The notes under the pieces were generated by a model. That model saw nothing but the letters and a program-made list of their open reading frames with translations, was not told where the DNA came from and made no database searches. From the NCBI GenBank assembly GCA_015488375.1, contig WFNX01000027.1, positions 1 to 33,940 of the forward strand: a DNA stretch of 33,940 nucleotides. The letters run 5' to 3'. A program made the position numbers and the translations under genes. This stretch comes from Mariprofundaceae bacterium. GTDB lineage: Bacteria > Pseudomonadota > Zetaproteobacteria > Mariprofundales > Mariprofundaceae. Below, piece by piece: positions 27,155 through 33,940 of this stretch; the first letter of the stretch is position 1, and each line of letters begins with the position of its first letter.

Positions 27155-27175
27155 GGCAATAACCCCTTTGACCGA

Positions 27176-27361
27176 TTACCAGCTTGATTTAACCATGCCC
27201 GGAATTTCTCCGGCCAGGGCGTGTTTCCTCAGGCACACACGACACATACCCAGTTTGCGATACACCGAATGAGGGCGCCCGCACAACTGGCAACGCGTAT
27301 AGGCACGCACCTTGAATTTCGGCTTGCGATTGCATTTTGCGATCATTCTCTTGGAAGCCAT
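27176..27361 (-). CDS. rpsN: 30S ribosomal protein S14, short zinc type
   Basis: The track start at 27424 includes 21 foreign residues that overlap rplE. The ATG at 27361 gives [18 protein letters not shown] and 61 residues, with Cys24, 27, 40 and 43 in CQLCGRP and CRVC forming the zinc site. This is the short zinc-binding S14 (often called type Z), whereas enterics carry a 101-residue S14 without these cysteines at this position. Confidence 0.96.
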   Translation of the reverse strand: MASKRMIAKCNRKPKFKVRAYTRCQLCGRPHSVYRKLGMCRVCLRKHALAGEIPGMVKSSW

Positions 27362-27371
27362 TAAACTCTCC

Positions 27372-27911
27372 TCAATTCCTGAAAGGCATGCTGAACTGCC
27401 TGAGCAGCGCGCGACCTTCGTCATCGGTCTTTGCCGTTGTTACAATGGTGATATCCATGCCACGCACGCGATCCACCTTGTCATAATCAATTTCCGGGAA
27501 AATGATTTGTTCCTTCACACCCAGTGTGTAATTACCGCGTCCGTCAAAGGACTTCGGTGAAACACCCTTGAAGTCCCGGATACGCGGCAGCGCCACATTG
27601 ACCAGGCGATCAAGGAATTCCCACATGCGCTCTCCGCGCAGGGTCACACTGCAACCGACCGGCATGCCGTCACGCAACTTGAAGTTGGCGATCGACTTGC
27701 GCGCCCGGGTCACCACCGGCTTCTGGCCGGTAATCGTGGCCATATCCGTCAGCGCGCCGTCCAGCAACTTCGAGTTCTGGGCAGCTTCGCCCACGCCCAT
27801 ATTCACCACAATCTTGCTAATGGACGGAACCTGCATCGGGTTCTTGTAGGAGAACTCCTTGATCAGCGCCGGTGCAACCTTTTCTTTATAAAACGTTTTC
27901 AAACGAGCCAT
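27372..27911 (-). CDS. rplE: 50S ribosomal protein L5
   Basis: L5 binds 5S rRNA and contacts P-site tRNA. The 179-residue protein has the conserved [43 protein letters not shown], and the end [21 protein letters not shown]. It is followed 10 bases later by rpsN. Confidence 0.98.
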   Translation of the reverse strand: MARLKTFYKEKVAPALIKEFSYKNPMQVPSISKIVVNMGVGEAAQNSKLLDGALTDMATITGQKPVVTRARKSIANFKLRDGMPVGCSVTLRGERMWEFLDRLVNVALPRIRDFKGVSPKSFDGRGNYTLGVKEQIIFPEIDYDKVDRVRGMDITIVTTAKTDDEGRALLRQFSMPFRN

Positions 27912-27922
27912 GTCTGCTACTC

Positions 27923-28249
27923 CTAGCGATCAAGCACTTCACCGCATTTGCGGCAAGTACGTACCTTGCGACCGTCTTCCAGCGCCTTTACGCCCAGACG
28001 AACGCCGGTTTTACATTTCGGGCAGAAATACTGAACATTGGAAATCGCCAGTGGCGCTTCCTTCTCAATAATGCCGCCCGAACTGTTCTGGGTCTGGCGC
28101 GTATGGCGCTTGATCATATTCACCTTGGACACCAGCACACGACCTTCGGCCGGCAATACACGGATTACCTTGCCACGGGCGCCACGATCACGTCCGGCGA
28201 TCACGATTACTTCATCATCCCTGCGGATGCGCGTTTTTACACTCATCAT
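27923..28249 (-). CDS. rplX: 50S ribosomal protein L24
   Basis: L24 initiates assembly of the large subunit. The track starts at a GTG three codons upstream; an ATG at 28249, eight bases after AAGG, gives [21 protein letters not shown] and 108 residues. The KOW motif ([13 protein letters not shown]) is clear. The C-terminal half has CPKC and CRKC, a four-cysteine pattern found in many bacterial L24 proteins. Confidence 0.95.
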   Translation of the reverse strand: MMSVKTRIRRDDEVIVIAGRDRGARGKVIRVLPAEGRVLVSKVNMIKRHTRQTQNSSGGIIEKEAPLAISNVQYFCPKCKTGVRLGVKALEDGRKVRTCRKCGEVLDR

Positions 28250-28263
28250 CTTGCTCACCTTCG

Positions 28264-28632
28264 TTACAGCACTTCAGGTGCAAGGGAAATAATCTTCATA
28301 TAACCCTTGGCACGTAATTCACGGGTCACCGGGCCAAAGATACGGGTGCCGATCGGCTCATTCTGCTTGGACAGCAGTACCGCGGCATTTTCGTCAAAGC
28401 GGATGGAGCTGCCATCGCTGCGACGAAATTCCTTGGCCGTACGCACCACAACAGCGCGCTGCACATCGCCCTTCTTGACCTTGCCGCCAGGTGCGGCTTC
28501 CTTGACCGCTACGACGATAATATCGCCGACGCGGGCATAACGCCGCTTGGAACCACCGAGCACCTTGATGCAAGCCACCTTGCGGGCACCGGAATTGTCA
28601 GCGACTTCAAGAACTGTTTCATTCTGAATCAT
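28264..28632 (-). CDS. rplN: 50S ribosomal protein L14
   Basis: L14 sits at the subunit interface. The 122-residue protein is standard: [47 protein letters not shown] and [14 protein letters not shown]. It lies 14 bases from each neighbour. Confidence 0.98.
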   Translation of the reverse strand: MIQNETVLEVADNSGARKVACIKVLGGSKRRYARVGDIIVVAVKEAAPGGKVKKGDVQRAVVVRTAKEFRRSDGSSIRFDENAAVLLSKQNEPIGTRIFGPVTRELRAKGYMKIISLAPEVL

Positions 28633-28646
28633 TTTCTACTCCTGGC

Positions 28647-28913
28647 TTACAGCTGTTCGACACGCGTCAGCACTTCGTCCATCACCCAGCACTTGTGGCG
28701 GGAAATGGGGGCCGACTCGATAATGCGAACGCGATCACCGATATTGCAGGTGTTTTCAGCATCATGCGCCATATACTTCTTGTGCGAACGTACCGTCTTG
28801 CGGTAACGCGGGTGCAGAAACTTGCGCTCGACTTCCACAACAATGGTCTTGTCGCCCTTGTTGCTGACTACCACGCCTTCAAGCGTACGTTTGTTGCTTT
28901 TCTGTTCAGACAT
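28647..28913 (-). CDS. rpsQ: 30S ribosomal protein S17
   Basis: S17 is an early-binding OB-fold protein of the 30S body. The 88-residue protein contains TLEGVVVSNKGDKTIVVEVER, HPRYRKTVRSHKKYMAHD and NIGDRVRIIESAPISRHKCW, which match the S17 signature. Confidence 0.98.
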   Translation of the reverse strand: MSEQKSNKRTLEGVVVSNKGDKTIVVEVERKFLHPRYRKTVRSHKKYMAHDAENTCNIGDRVRIIESAPISRHKCWVMDEVLTRVEQL

Positions 28914-28924
28914 TCAAATACCCC

Positions 28925-29122
28925 TTACGCCCGTTCGCCCAGGACAGTCTTGATACGCGCGATCTCACGGCGCACCTGTCCGATACGTGCAGGATTGTTC
29001 AGCTGCATCGTGGCTTTCTGGAAACGCAGTTTCATATGCTCCGCCGCCAGATCATCCATACGTTCCTTCAGCTCTGCATCCGACAGCTTCCGCAGATCTC
29101 CGGCCTTCTTGATATCACTCAT
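28925..29122 (-). CDS. rpmC: 50S ribosomal protein L29
   Basis: A 65-residue helical hairpin protein located at the tunnel exit. [30 protein letters not shown] carries the L29 signature. Its ATG overlaps the rplP stop by four bases (ATGA), implying coupled translation. Confidence 0.97.
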   Translation of the reverse strand: MSDIKKAGDLRKLSDAELKERMDDLAAEHMKLRFQKATMQLNNPARIGQVRREIARIKTVLGERA

Positions 29123-29541
29123 CGTCCAACTCCACGCACAACAATCTTGGTGCGAATCGGCAGCTTCGCGCTGGCGCGTTCCAGAGCCCCGCGTGCCAGT
29201 TCTTCATCAACACCTGACATTTCATACAGAATACGACCGGCCTTGACTGCCGCCACCCAGTATTCCGGTGAACCCTTGCCGCTGCCCATACGCACTTCAG
29301 CAGGCTTCTTCGATACCGGCAGATCCGGGAACATGCGAATCCAGACGCGACCCTGACGCTTGATATGACGCGTGATCGCAATACGTGCGGCCTCAATCTG
29401 ACGCGCGGTAATACGACCCGGCTCCATGGCCTTCAGGCCGATATCGCCGAAGTTCAGGCTGGCGCCGCGCTCGCTCTTGCCGCGAATGCGCTGCAATTCC
29501 TTATGATGCTTACGCCAACGGATTTTCTTTGGTTGCAACAT
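29119..29541 (-). CDS. rplP: 50S ribosomal protein L16
   Basis: L16 shapes the A-site region of the large subunit. The 140-residue protein shows [62 protein letters not shown] in standard order. Several overlapping track ORFs are shadows. Confidence 0.98.
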   Translation of the reverse strand: MLQPKKIRWRKHHKELQRIRGKSERGASLNFGDIGLKAMEPGRITARQIEAARIAITRHIKRQGRVWIRMFPDLPVSKKPAEVRMGSGKGSPEYWVAAVKAGRILYEMSGVDEELARGALERASAKLPIRTKIVVRGVGR

Positions 29542-29553
29542 GATTAAACCCTC

Positions 29554-30204
29554 TTACGCGTTGTCGTCGGCTGCCGTGCCGCCCAGCTTCTCGCCGTTGA
29601 AGACCCATACCTTTACGCCAATAACGCCATAGGTGGTATGCGCTTCAGCAAAACCGTAATCGATATCCGCACGCAGCGTATGCAACGGCACGCGGCCCTC
29701 GCGATAGCCCTCGGTACGGGCGATTTCCGCACCGCCCAGACGACCGGAACACTGTACCTTGATACCTTTTGCTCCCATGCGCAGCGCGCCCTGCATGGCC
29801 CGCTTCATGGCGCGACGGAAAGCGATACGCTTTTCCAGCTGGAAGGCGATATTCTCGGCCACCAGCTGCGCTTCGGCCTCAGGCCGGCGAACCTCGACAA
29901 TGTTCACCTGAACATTCTTGCCATAACGCTTCTGCAGTTCGCGGCGTACCGATTCAATCTCCGAACCCTTCTTGCCGATCACCACGCCGGGACGCGACGT
30001 ATGCACGGTCACCTTGATGGTCTCGGCCGGGCGCTCGATGATGATGCGCGAAATGCCGGCGTGCATCAGGCGCTTTTTCAGATACTTGCGCAGGTTGATA
30101 TCCTCGCGCAACTGTTCGCCGAAGTTTTTATTGGCATACCAGATTGATTCCCAATTGCGGATAATCCCTACACGAAAACCAACCGGATTTACTTTCTGAC
30201 CCAT
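29554..30204 (-). CDS. rpsC: 30S ribosomal protein S3
   Basis: S3 lies at the mRNA entry site and shares in the helicase activity of the ribosome. The 216-residue protein has [14 protein letters not shown] at the start, the KH-domain loop [13 protein letters not shown], and the C-domain [31 protein letters not shown]. The C-terminal tail is somewhat shorter than in E. coli. Confidence 0.98.
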   Translation of the reverse strand: MGQKVNPVGFRVGIIRNWESIWYANKNFGEQLREDINLRKYLKKRLMHAGISRIIIERPAETIKVTVHTSRPGVVIGKKGSEIESVRRELQKRYGKNVQVNIVEVRRPEAEAQLVAENIAFQLEKRIAFRRAMKRAMQGALRMGAKGIKVQCSGRLGGAEIARTEGYREGRVPLHTLRADIDYGFAEAHTTYGVIGVKVWVFNGEKLGGTAADDNA

Positions 30205-30216
30205 GCGATAACCCCT

Positions 30217-30558
30217 TTAACCGCGCTCGACCACAGACACGTGCAAGTGACTGTGCCGATGGAAACGCTTGCGCATACGACCCATTCCCTTGGGGCGATA
30301 ACGCTTCAATGTCATGCCTTCATCCACCCGTGCGGCAGAAACAACCAGATTATCAACATCCAGGCCATGATTCTGCTCCGCATTGGCAATCGCGGACTTG
30401 AGCACTTTTTCAAACAGGCGCGCCGATTTCTTTGGTGACAACGCCAACACGGCCAGGGCGCGTTGAACGGTCAAACCGCGGATGGCATCAGCCATAAGAC
30501 GGGCTTTCTGTGGGCTGATCTGGCTGTTTTTCGCCAGCGCACGTACCTCTTCCGACAT
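30217..30558 (-). CDS. rplV: 50S ribosomal protein L22
   Basis: L22 reaches into the nascent-chain tunnel. The 113-residue protein includes ISPQKARLMADAIRGLTVQRAL, KSAIANAEQNHGLDVDNLVV and the beta-hairpin tip KRYRPKGMGRMRKR, where macrolide-resistance changes are known in the family; the tip looks normal here. Confidence 0.98.
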   Translation of the reverse strand: MSEEVRALAKNSQISPQKARLMADAIRGLTVQRALAVLALSPKKSARLFEKVLKSAIANAEQNHGLDVDNLVVSAARVDEGMTLKRYRPKGMGRMRKRFHRHSHLHVSVVERG

Positions 30559-30564
30559 CGCTAA

Positions 30565-30843
30565 TTACCTCTTCCTAGCCTTTTTATCGGCACCATGGCC
30601 GTAATAGGTGCGGGTAGGTGCAAATTCACCCAGCTTGTGCCCGACCATATTCTCAGTGACGTACACCGGCACAAACTTGTTGCCGTTGTGTACTGCAAAA
30701 TTCAATCCCACGAAATCCGGTGAAATCGTTGAACGGCGGGACCAGGTCTTGATCACACCCTTGAGTTCGCCGGAACGAGCCGCATCTACCTTCTTCTGAA
30801 GCGAAGACTGGATATATGGGCCTTTTTTCAATGAACGCGCCAT
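30565..30843 (-). CDS. rpsS: 30S ribosomal protein S19
   Basis: S19 is in the 30S head with S13. The 92-residue protein is standard: [36 protein letters not shown], and the signature [16 protein letters not shown]. It lies eight bases after rplB. Confidence 0.98.
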   Translation of the reverse strand: MARSLKKGPYIQSSLQKKVDAARSGELKGVIKTWSRRSTISPDFVGLNFAVHNGNKFVPVYVTENMVGHKLGEFAPTRTYYGHGADKKARKR

Positions 30844-30851
30844 GATTTACC

Positions 30852-31682
30852 TCACTTCTGATTGCGACGACGCACGATATCGCGGCTCGACGCCTTGTTC
30901 TTGTTACGGGTCCTGTGCCCCTTGGTCGGCACGCCCCACGGCGTAACCGGATGACGACCACCGGACGTACGCCCTTCACCACCACCATGCGGGTGGTCCA
31001 CCGGGTTCATGGCCACACCACGAACATTCGGACGAATCCCCAGCCAGCGCGAACGTCCGGCCTTGCCGATCTTGCGGTTGGCATGGTCGGCATTGCCCAT
31101 CACGCCAATACTGGCCAGGCAACGCACATCAACGCGGCGGAATTCACCGGACGGCAGCTTCAATACCGCGCGTCCGCCTTCCTTACCCATCAGCTGGACG
31201 GAAGCACCGGCACTGCGTGCCATCTGCCCGCCCTTGCCGGGTTTCATTTCAACATTGTGCAACAGCGTACCCACGCGAATGCTTGCCAGCGGCAAGGCAT
31301 TGCCCGGACGGATATCGGCATCCTTGCCAGACATCACCACATCTCCCGGGCGCAGGCCCTGCGGAGCGAGGATGTAGCGCTTGTCGCCATTGGCAAAATG
31401 TACCAGGGCAATATGCGCCGTCCGGTTCGGATCGTATTCGATGCGCGCAACTTTACCTTCAATGCCGAAGTTGTCACGTTTGAAATCAACCAGACGATAC
31501 AGACGCTTGTGACCGCCGCCACGATGCGCCGAGGTCACGCGCCCCTTGTTGTTGCGACCGCCCTTCTTGCTCAGACCCTCGGTCAGGCTTTTTTCCGGCG
31601 CACCGCGATACAGTGACTTGTCCACAACGCCGACGCGGCCACGCGCTCCGTTGGTTATCGGCTTCAATACTTTCAGTGCCAT
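30852..31682 (-). CDS. rplB: 50S ribosomal protein L2
   Basis: L2 is central to subunit association and the peptidyl transferase region. The 276-residue protein has [22 protein letters not shown] near the start and [25 protein letters not shown] near the end, including the conserved histidine of the HPHGGG loop. It starts three bases before the rplW stop region, with normal operon spacing. Confidence 0.98.
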   Translation of the reverse strand: MALKVLKPITNGARGRVGVVDKSLYRGAPEKSLTEGLSKKGGRNNKGRVTSAHRGGGHKRLYRLVDFKRDNFGIEGKVARIEYDPNRTAHIALVHFANGDKRYILAPQGLRPGDVVMSGKDADIRPGNALPLASIRVGTLLHNVEMKPGKGGQMARSAGASVQLMGKEGGRAVLKLPSGEFRRVDVRCLASIGVMGNADHANRKIGKAGRSRWLGIRPNVRGVAMNPVDHPHGGGEGRTSGGRHPVTPWGVPTKGHRTRNKNKASSRDIVRRRNQK

Positions 31683-31685
31683 GAT

Positions 31686-31985
31686 TTATGCCTCTTCTGC
31701 CACGTCCAGCGTTTCGCCTTCGGCCAGTCGAACAACGGCCTTGCGATAACCGGAACGGGTTCCTGTATGAAATCCACGACGCTTCGGCTTGCCAGGCAGG
31801 TTAAGCACCTGAACCTTTTCCACCTTCACTTCAAAAATCGCCTCAACGGCAGCCTTGACCTGTGCCTTCGTGGCATCACGCGCCACACGAAAGGTGTACT
31901 GGTTGGCGGCACCGGTTGCCGTGTAGCTCTTTTCGGTCACTACCGGCTGGCGGAGAATATTAAAATGGTTGATATTCGCACTCAT
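31686..31985 (-). CDS. rplW: 50S ribosomal protein L23
   Basis: L23 docks trigger factor and SRP at the tunnel exit. The 99-residue protein shows ILRQPVVTEKSYTA, YTFRVARDATKAQVKAAVEAIFEVKVEKVQVLN, typical of L23. Its ATG overlaps the rplD stop by four bases. Confidence 0.97.
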   Translation of the reverse strand: MSANINHFNILRQPVVTEKSYTATGAANQYTFRVARDATKAQVKAAVEAIFEVKVEKVQVLNLPGKPKRRGFHTGTRSGYRKAVVRLAEGETLDVAEEA

Positions 31986-32605
31986 GCCAGACGCTCCTCA
32001 AGTTTGTCTACCGCTGCTTCCGTCATGATCACACGATCACACTTGAGCAAATCAAACAGATTGACCTGGGCATCCAGTACGATGCGGGTGTTCGGCACGT
32101 TGCGGCCGGAAAGCTGCACCGTACGATCCTCTTCACCCAGCACAAGCAACGGCTTCGTCGCGCCCAGCTTGTCCATTACCTCAACAAATGCCTTGGTCTT
32201 CACTTCCGGCAGCTCAATCTTGTTGAGTACCACCAGACGGCCGTCACGCACCGCATCGGAAAGCACCAGGCACAATGCACGCTGACGCTCCTTGCGATTT
32301 ACGCGGCTGCTGAAATCAGATGCCGCTTTCGGGCCATGCGCCACACCACCATGCCGCCACTGTGCTGCACGGGTCGAACCCTGACGCGCACGTCCGGTTC
32401 CCTTCTGCTTCCACGGCTTTTTGCCGCCACCGGAAACTTCCGCCCGCGTTTTCGTTGAGCGGGTACCGGCACGCTGCGCCGATGCCAGCGAGGTGAACAC
32501 GCGATGCACAAAACCCGTGTCTTCTTCCAGGCCGAACACAGCCGGATTCAGTTCACGCTTGCCAACTTCCTGATTGGCCTGATCAACTACCGTAATCTGT
32601 GCCAT
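31982..32605 (-). CDS. rplD: 50S ribosomal protein L4
   Basis: L4 lines the exit tunnel and in E. coli represses the S10 operon. The 207-residue protein carries the tunnel loop AGTRSTKTRAEVSGGGKKPWKQKGTGRARQGSTRAAQWRHGGVAHGP, the most conserved part, and the C-terminal NVPNTRIVLDAQVNLFDLLKCD. The S10 leader that L4 acts on in E. coli is not apparent, because tuf directly precedes rpsJ. Confidence 0.98.
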   Translation of the reverse strand: MAQITVVDQANQEVGKRELNPAVFGLEEDTGFVHRVFTSLASAQRAGTRSTKTRAEVSGGGKKPWKQKGTGRARQGSTRAAQWRHGGVAHGPKAASDFSSRVNRKERQRALCLVLSDAVRDGRLVVLNKIELPEVKTKAFVEVMDKLGATKPLLVLGEEDRTVQLSGRNVPNTRIVLDAQVNLFDLLKCDRVIMTEAAVDKLEERLA

Positions 32606-32606
32606 C

Positions 32607-33239
32607 TTATGCTCCCTTTACGGCCGGGCGAACTTCCACCAGCCCTCCGCGAGGGCCGGGTACTGCACCCTTGACCAGAATTCGGTTTGCTTCCTCATCC
32701 ACGCGAACCACTTCCAGATTCTGCGTGGTCTTGCGCACATTGCCGTAATGACCCGGCATCTTCTTGCCCGGGAATACACGGCCGGGCCACTGACACTGAC
32801 CGGTCGAACCCATCTGGCGATGAACCTTTTCCGCACCATGCGAAGCACGTCCGCCACCAAAGTTGTAGCGCTTCATTACACCGGCGAAACCACGACCCTT
32901 GGAGGTGCCGGAAACGTCGATCTTCTGACCCACTTCAAACAGCGTCGCTTTCAGTTCCTGGCCCAGCTCGAACTCATCATCGGCAGCCACACGGAATTCC
33001 TTGAGACCACCCATCACTTCCTGACCCTGCCTGGCATAATGACCCTGCACGGCACGGGATTCGCCTTTCTTGGGCGCGCCATAACCGATCTGCACGGCAT
33101 CATAGCCATCCTTTTCCGCCGTACGGCGTGCAATTACACGGCAGTCCTCAACATTCAGTACGGTAACCGGTACGGCCGATCCGTCTTCTGCGAAAATCTG
33201 CGTCATGCCCGCTTTCCGGGCGATCAATCCAACACTCAT
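32607..33239 (-). CDS. rplC: 50S ribosomal protein L3
   Basis: L3 reaches close to the peptidyl transferase centre and starts subunit assembly. The 210-residue protein starts [16 protein letters not shown] and contains [16 protein letters not shown] and [23 protein letters not shown], the loop that carries the methylated glutamine in E. coli L3. It is one base from rplD. Confidence 0.98.
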   Translation of the reverse strand: MSVGLIARKAGMTQIFAEDGSAVPVTVLNVEDCRVIARRTAEKDGYDAVQIGYGAPKKGESRAVQGHYARQGQEVMGGLKEFRVAADDEFELGQELKATLFEVGQKIDVSGTSKGRGFAGVMKRYNFGGGRASHGAEKVHRQMGSTGQCQWPGRVFPGKKMPGHYGNVRKTTQNLEVVRVDEEANRILVKGAVPGPRGGLVEVRPAVKGA

Positions 33240-33251
33240 CTTTCGCCCCTC

Positions 33252-33560
33252 TTACAGTTTGATTTCAACGTCAACACCGGACGGCAAATCAAGTTTCATC
33301 AATGCATCCACGGTCTGCGGTGTCGGCTTGTCGATATCCAGCAGACGCTTGTGCGTGCGGATCTCAAACTGTTCGCGTGAATCCTTGTATTTATGCGGTG
33401 AACGAATCACGCAGAACTTCCGGATCCGGGTCGGAATCGGAATCGGTCCGCGCACTTCTGCACCGGTTCGTTTTGCTGTCGCCACAATGTCCGCCGCACT
33501 CTTGTCCAGAATACGATGATCAAATGCCTTGAGGCGAATGCGAATGCTCTGAGCTGCCAC
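33252..33560 (-). CDS. rpsJ: 30S ribosomal protein S10
   Basis: S10 is a 30S head protein that also acts as NusE in transcription antitermination. The 102-residue protein has [40 protein letters not shown], the standard sequence. Only 17 bases separate it from tuf, so there is no room for a separate S10 promoter and leader; it is probably read from upstream. Confidence 0.98.
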   Translation of the reverse strand: MAAQSIRIRLKAFDHRILDKSAADIVATAKRTGAEVRGPIPIPTRIRKFCVIRSPHKYKDSREQFEIRTHKRLLDIDKPTPQTVDALMKLDLPSGVDVEIKL

Positions 33561-33577
33561 TTGCGGCCCCCTTTCGA

Positions 33578-33940
33578 TTACTTAATGATCTCGGTAACGA
33601 CGCCAGCGCCGACCGTACGGCCACCTTCGCGAATCGCGAAACGCAGCTCCTTGTCCATGGCGATCGGCGTGATCAGCTCGACTTCCATCGAGATGTTATC
33701 GCCAGGCATCACCATCTCCGTGCCTTCCGGCAACGTCACCGAACCCGTTACGTCCGTCGTACGGAAGTAAAACTGCGGACGATAGCCGTTGAAAAACGGC
33801 GTATGACGACCACCTTCTTCCTTCGTCAGAATGTACGCCTCAGCCTTGAAGTTCGTGTGCGGCGTAATCGATCCCGGCTTGGCCAGTACCTGACCACGCT
33901 CAACGTCCTCACGCTTCAGACCACGTACCAGTACGCCCAC
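33578..33940 (-). CDS. tuf: Elongation factor Tu, C-terminal part, cut by the window edge
   Basis: EF-Tu brings aminoacyl-tRNA to the ribosome. Only the last 120 codons are present: domain II remnants ([23 protein letters not shown]) and domain III ([21 protein letters not shown], and the end [21 protein letters not shown]). The M at the start of the track entry is an internal GTG valine at the edge, not a start codon. Its place before rpsJ is typical of a str-S10 arrangement. Confidence 0.98.
   Translation of the reverse strand: MGVLVRGLKREDVERGQVLAKPGSITPHTNFKAEAYILTKEEGGRHTPFFNGYRPQFYFRTTDVTGSVTLPEGTEMVMPGDNISMEVELITPIAMDKELRFAIREGGRTVGAGVVTEIIK

Noticed and set aside
33938-33940. The M at the start of the edge tuf ORF as a real start codon
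   Set aside because: It is an internal GTG of EF-Tu; the sequence matches the middle of the protein and the gene continues beyond the window.

Overview
The window looks like core chromosome of a free-living Gram-negative proteobacterium of moderate to high GC. It encodes ubiquinone biosynthesis (ubiC, ubiA), a periplasmic HtrA/MucD-type protease, RseC, a lipoprotein with a lipobox, and a standard S10-spc-alpha ribosomal protein cluster. adk lies between secY and infA, which is not the usual enteric or pseudomonad order, while nadB facing rseC-mucD recalls gammaproteobacteria. A deep or atypical proteobacterium such as a Zetaproteobacterium would fit both, but that is inference and was not tested by any search.

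Layout, left half (1-19400). A one-piece tmRNA gene (ssrA) on the minus strand is cut by the left edge, and its probable promoter overlaps the end of ubiA. ubiC-ubiA form a coupled minus-strand pair, divergent from rsmE and a tRNA-Thr(CGT). A tiny His-rich lipoprotein missed by the ORF track, an orphan GT2 glycosyltransferase and recQ follow. A tightly packed heme operon, hemD-hemB-hemX-hemY, is followed by a conserved 71-residue small protein and tRNA-Phe(GAA). Next are a P-loop kinase of the D-glycerate kinase type with an unexplained C-terminal tail, and a zinc phospholipase C/P1-nuclease-like protein without a signal peptide. A minus-strand envelope/redox run follows: rseC, a mucD-like protease, a glutaredoxin-like protein, a TlpA-like thioredoxin and ligA, mostly overlapping at start and stop codons. 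It diverges from nadB-acyP.

Right half (19400-33940). One long minus-strand run carries tuf (partial), rpsJ, rplC, rplD, rplW, rplB, rpsS, rplV, rpsC, rplP, rpmC, rpsQ, rplN, rplX, rplE, rpsN, rpsH, rplF, rplR, rpsE, rpmD, rplO, secY, adk, infA, rpmJ, rpsM, rpsK, rpsD, rpoA and rplQ, and ends in an intrinsic terminator. Gaps are small and no internal terminator was seen. Several products (S4, S14, L24, L36, Adk) carry the four-ligand zinc form.

The most striking observation is in rpoA. The reading frame shifts in the alpha C-terminal domain just where the conserved LGM-ENWPP tail should begin, and the ORF runs without a stop into rplQ. The result is an in-frame RNA polymerase alpha-L17 fusion of 458 codons. 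The canonical alpha tail and its TGA survive intact in the neighbouring frame, so this is either a very recent small deletion or a sequence error. A second notable item is the tmRNA, whose tag reads ANDDVELAYAA. No clearly novel multigene system was found; the rest is housekeeping with some unusual gene arrangements.
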